Made by a program: the position numbers and the translations under genes. This document shows, piece after piece, positions 32,505 to 32,505 of a DNA stretch of 32,505 nt (its first letter is position 1; every line of letters begins with the position of its first letter). A model generated the notes under the pieces. That model was not told where the DNA came from, ran no database searches, and worked only from the letters and a program-made list of their open reading frames with translations. The stretch is from Herbaspirillum chlorophenolicum (lineage in GTDB: Bacteria; Pseudomonadota; Gammaproteobacteria; Burkholderiales; Burkholderiaceae_D). Location of the stretch: contig NZ_LFLT01000042.1 of assembly GCF_001189955.1 (NCBI RefSeq), positions 1 through 32,505 on the forward strand, given 5' to 3'.

Positions 32505-32505
32505 C

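Overview
The window looks like a piece of a beta-proteobacterial chromosome of the Oxalobacteraceae type (Herbaspirillum or Collimonas-like). The pointers are a Burkholderiales-style trimeric porin, an ArfB release factor, a cold-shock gene with a long leader, DUF3761, GlsB/YeaQ and YidB proteins, and a high-GC, codon-biased background. This placement is inferred from protein character only. There is no CRISPR array, rRNA operon, recognisable transposase or integrase.

Layout. Bases 1 to about 1750 are clearly more AT-rich and hold four unrecognised small genes, one of them cut by the left edge. They read as the end of an acquired segment. A 38-base perfect palindrome acts as terminator and contains the stop codons of two convergent genes. 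From 1757 to about 7900 lies native-looking DNA: a lipoprotein, arfB (no ordinary start codon), a decayed tRNA-like sequence, a secreted alginate-lyase-like protein, and small envelope or stress proteins (DUF3761, GlsB/YeaQ, YidB), an exported alpha/beta hydrolase and an exported hypothetical. From 8000 to 12100 come a porin, a cspA-type gene with its promoter, long leader and a trailing non-coding region, a uracil-DNA-glycosylase-family gene, a tiny lipoprotein and a TRIC channel. From 12100 to 22800 come a PAP2-phosphatase autotransporter, a 69-residue protein, an Aer-like PAS chemoreceptor, a lipoprotein, a MazG-like pyrophosphohydrolase with a methyltransferase, and a sensor diguanylate cyclase. 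From 22800 to the right edge come an exported hypothetical, a VOC / YafY / DUF2325 run, a YfeH-type transporter divergent from a LysR regulator, a cysteine-containing hypothetical, a FapA-like protein, a CDF cation exporter and a large unrecognised protein.

The most novel-looking item is non-coding. Between the cspA-type stop codon (10011) and a strong terminator (10460-10481) there are four hairpins, each with an AGAUA or AGAUG loop, a C-G closing pair and a GGGC 3' flank. Their stems differ in sequence but keep pairing through compensatory changes. No long homology links the copies, so this looks like selection on RNA structure: either an extended 3'UTR of the cold-shock mRNA or a separate small RNA with repeated protein-binding hairpins.

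Functionally the window is mostly housekeeping and envelope or sensory genes: cold-shock response, taxis, c-di-GMP signalling, surface phosphatase and transport. No single large operon unites them; most genes have their own terminators or dyads between them.
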